From positions 1 through 25,586 of the forward strand of contig CANOHT010000037.1 in NCBI GenBank assembly GCA_947565865.1: DNA of 25,586 nucleotides, read 5' to 3'. The translations under genes were made by a program, and so were the position numbers. Of this stretch, positions 23,916 through 25,586 are shown piece after piece. The notes beneath the pieces were generated by a model. It was given only the letters and a program-made list of their open reading frames with translations. It was not told the origin of the DNA and ran no database searches. The stretch comes from an uncultured Clostridia bacterium. Its GTDB lineage: Bacteria; Bacillota; Clostridia; Christensenellales; Aristaeellaceae. Each line of letters opens with the position of its first letter. The stretch's first letter is position 1.

Positions 23916-24527
23916 TTACTGGTTAGGGCAGCACAGGTTCAGGGAAGGATTGTAGGCGTAGAAGTTCTTGCAGTTGAGGTTATCCTGAACAATGCCCAGG
24001 GCCTCCGCAAAGCGCTGATAGTGGACGATTTCGCGCTCCCGCAGGTAGCGCAGCACGTCGATGACATCCGGGTCGTCCGCCTGATGGAGCAGGTTCTCAT
24101 AGGTCGTGCGGGCCTTCTGCTCTGCTGCAAGATCCTCATGCAGATCGGTAATGGGGTCGCCCTTAACCGCCAGGAAGGCCGTTGTGTTGGGCACTCCCGC
24201 CGCGGCCTGGGGATATACGCCGGCACCGTGATCGGTAAAGTAGGGCGCGAAGCCTCCGTCCATGATTTCCTGATGGGTCAGGGAGCGAGTCAGCTGATGC
24301 ACCATGGCGCCGACGATTTCCAGGTGGCCAAGTTCTTCCGTGCCGATGTCCGTAAGAAGACCCTTGAGCTCCTTGTAGGGCATGGAGAAGCGCTGACTCA
24401 GATAGCGCAGGGATGCGCTGAGCTCGCCATCAGGGCCGCCGTACTGGCTGATAATCAGAGACGCCATCCGAGGGTCGGGCGTGGCGATTTTCACCGGATA
24501 TTGCAGTTCCTTTTCATATACAAACAT
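23916..24527 (-). CDS. cotJC: Spore coat protein CotJC (manganese-catalase-like)
   Basis: A ferritin-like four-helix protein of the manganese catalase family found in the inner spore coat. In 203 residues the expected metal-ligand motifs appear as E35, EELGH (E65, H68), AEQKAR (E136) and REREIVHYQ (E166, H169), so the di-metal site looks intact and catalase-type activity is plausible. The C-terminus ends in a short extension with three cysteines (NLNCKNFYAYNPSLNLCCPNQ region). The start at 24527 (FVYEKELQYPVKI) matches the family; GGAAGGGAG lies 10 bases upstream. The frame extends further in the ORF, but that part overlaps the preceding gene. The gene starts 7 bases after the CotJA-CotJB gene, in the usual cotJ order. 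Confidence 0.95.
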   Translation of the reverse strand: MFVYEKELQYPVKIATPDPRMASLIISQYGGPDGELSASLRYLSQRFSMPYKELKGLLTDIGTEELGHLEIVGAMVHQLTRSLTHQEIMDGGFAPYFTDHGAGVYPQAAAGVPNTTAFLAVKGDPITDLHEDLAAEQKARTTYENLLHQADDPDVIDVLRYLREREIVHYQRFAEALGIVQDNLNCKNFYAYNPSLNLCCPNQ

Positions 24528-24534
24528 CCTTCGG

Positions 24535-25586
24535 TCACTCCCTTCCGTTATGGCAGCACTGGTATTCCCAAGGCCAGGGATCATCCAGCCAGCGCCAGCA
24601 ATGGTCGGCAGGGCAGGACTTGGTGAACGCGCAGGCGTAGCTGGGGTCATCCAGCTCACGGCACTTCTGCCTGTACAGCTCCATGGCGCATTGGTCGTCA
24701 GGATGGGTGTTCAGATAAAGCCGAAGTTCCCAGGCAGCGAAGGCTGTCTGCTGCTGCTGGCTGGCGCAGGGGCAGGTGGGCATCCTGCAGCCGATTTCCA
24801 TGGGCTTTACCAGATCGTGAAACAGCGTGCCCTCCGACAGCGCAGCTTCATCTGACAGCATGGGCGTCAAAGACTGATGCGCCGCATACACCATGGCAGC
24901 GGACGGCCGGTCGTGGTGGCAGTCACAGGGATCAGCCTGAGCGGCCTCGTCACAGCAGGGACGGCGGTCGCGGCAGCCGCAGTTGTCAGCCTGGGCGGCC
25001 TCGTCGCAGCAAGGGCGGCGGTCACGGCAGCCACAGCTATCGGCCTGAGCGGCCTCATTGCAGCAGGGACGGCGGTCACGGCAGCCGCAGCTATCAGCCT
25101 GGGCGGCCTCGTCGCAGCAGGGACGGCGGTCACGGCAGCCGCAATTGTCAGCCTGGGCGGCCTCGTTGCAGCAGGGGCGGCGGTCACGATCGCGGCAGCC
25201 GCAGTTATCGGCCTGAGCAGCCTCATTGCAGCAGGGGCGGCGCGTCTCGCGGCAGCCGCAATTGTCAGCCTGGGCGGCCTCATTGCAGCAGGAACGGCGG
25301 TCGCGGCAGCTGCAGTTGTCAGCCTGAGCGGCCTCATTGCAGCAGGGGCGGCGCGTCTCGCGGCAGCCGCAGTTATCGGCTTGAGCGGCCTCATTGCAGC
25401 AGGAACGGCGGTCGCGGCAGCCGCAGTTGTCAGCCTGAGCGGCCTCATTGCAGCAGGGGCGGCGCGTCTCGCGGCAGCTGCAGTTATCGGCCTGAGCGGC
25501 CTCGTTGCAGCAGGGACGGCGGTCACGGCAGCCGCAGTTGTCAGCCTGGGCGGCCTCATTGCAGCAGGGACGGCGCGTCTCGCGGC
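24535..25586 (-). CDS. cotJB: Cysteine-rich repeat/CotJA/CotJB fusion spore coat protein (5' end missing)
   Basis: One open frame of at least 349 codons on the minus strand, running off the right edge, so its true start is not visible. From the N-terminus: about twelve tandem units of 18-20 residues (consensus RDRRPCCNEAAQADNCGC, or RETRRP at the start), each with a CC pair and a CxC pair, about 48 cysteines; then a short linker; then a CotJA-like segment (AALSEGTLFHDLVKPM, like the family's GTLFPELxxP); then a Cys-rich link GCRMPTCPC; then a CotJB-like segment (ELRLYLNTHPDDQCAMELY and WRWLDDPWPWEY). No stop or ribosome binding site separates these parts; the ATG at 24894 has none. cotJC follows 7 bases later. 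Known cotJA and cotJB are separate small genes. The protein is probably a heavily crosslinked or metal-binding coat or exosporium component. Confidence 0.8.
   Translation of the reverse strand, partial: RETRRPCCNEAAQADNCGCRDRRPCCNEAAQADNCSCRETRRPCCNEAAQADNCGCRDRRSCCNEAAQADNCGCRETRRPCCNEAAQADNCSCRDRRSCCNEAAQADNCGCRETRRPCCNEAAQADNCGCRDRDRRPCCNEAAQADNCGCRDRRPCCDEAAQADSCGCRDRRPCCNEAAQADSCGCRDRRPCCDEAAQADNCGCRDRRPCCDEAAQADPCDCHHDRPSAAMVYAAHQSLTPMLSDEAALSEGTLFHDLVKPMEIGCRMPTCPCASQQQQTAFAAWELRLYLNTHPDDQCAMELYRQKCRELDDPSYACAFTKSCPADHCWRWLDDPWPWEYQCCHNGRE
24919..25586 (-). repeat. Tandem repeat array encoding the cysteine-rich units
   Basis: At least twelve units of 54, 57 or 60 bases, all multiples of three, fill 668 bases and continue past the window edge. 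Units differ mainly at silent or conservative positions (N/D after CC, CGC/CSC, P/S before CC). The edge-proximal seven units alternate strictly between RET- and RD-type starts, giving a two-unit period of 111 bases. The array keeps the frame throughout. Confidence 0.9.

Noticed and set aside
24867..25559. Minus-strand open frame of Ala/Arg/Pro-rich repeats (MRPPRLTT type)
   Set aside because: It is a shifted frame of the same array. It ends inside the CotJA-like segment and has no family match, while the other frame runs into CotJA and CotJB.
24895..25586. A hydrophobic, transmembrane-looking open frame on the plus strand across the repeats (repeating SLGGLIAAGTAV-type sequence)
   Set aside because: It is the exact complement of the cysteine-rich frame. 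The CotJ motifs, codon pattern and operon order all support the minus strand.
24919..25586. Possible CRISPR array because of regular repeats of about 55 bases
   Set aside because: There are no unique spacers; the whole unit is repeated, in multiples of three, and is coding.

Overview
The window is about 25.6 kb of GC-rich DNA from what looks like a spore-forming, high-GC member of the Clostridia, probably a gut lineage. The reasons are a cotJ spore-coat operon at the right end, a YlbJ-like membrane protein, an odc-tmk neighbourhood like the one in Bacillus (yaaO-tmk), and compact genes with AAGGAGG-type ribosome binding sites. I cannot name a genus from sequence alone. Genes fill most of the window and many pairs overlap by a few bases. 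No rRNA, tRNA, prophage, insertion sequence or CRISPR array was found.

Left part (1-6.7 kb, minus strand). Bases 16-45 hold a strong promoter that fires leftward out of the window, with four helically phased A-tracts behind it. Next is an operon of an Orn/Lys/Arg decarboxylase-family PLP enzyme, a HAD-phosphatase/thymidylate-kinase fusion and mnmA, driven by a TTGACA-17-TATACT promoter. Upstream of it lies a second unit: an ECF sigma factor and a 679-residue single-pass membrane protein with SH3-like C-terminal modules, a probable sensor or anti-sigma partner.

Middle (6.7-16.6 kb). A GH125 alpha-mannosidase has its own promoter. It is followed by a small P-loop protein, an unknown protein with a proline-rich linker, a RecQ helicase that lacks the usual winged-helix domain, DNA polymerase I, a YlbJ-like membrane protein, and a two-gene unit of an AAA ATPase and a small membrane protein.

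Right part (16.6-25.6 kb). The rimO-pgsA operon, a secreted transglutaminase-like protein, a MATE transporter, a RidA deaminase and a YeiH-type transporter are followed by the cotJ operon. Two intergenic regions (16.66-16.89 and 20.30-20.47 kb) carry diverged, oppositely oriented copies of one hairpin-rich noncoding element.

The most striking feature is at the right edge. Reading the minus strand in the CotJ frame, about twelve cysteine-rich 18-20 residue units (CC plus CxC in each) run without a stop or a new ribosome binding site into a CotJA-like and then a CotJB-like segment. This gives one apparent cysteine-repeat/CotJA/CotJB polypeptide, with CotJC encoded just downstream. It is 5'-truncated by the window edge. 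It is the best candidate here for an undescribed system: a self-crosslinking or metal-binding version of the CotJ spore-coat module.
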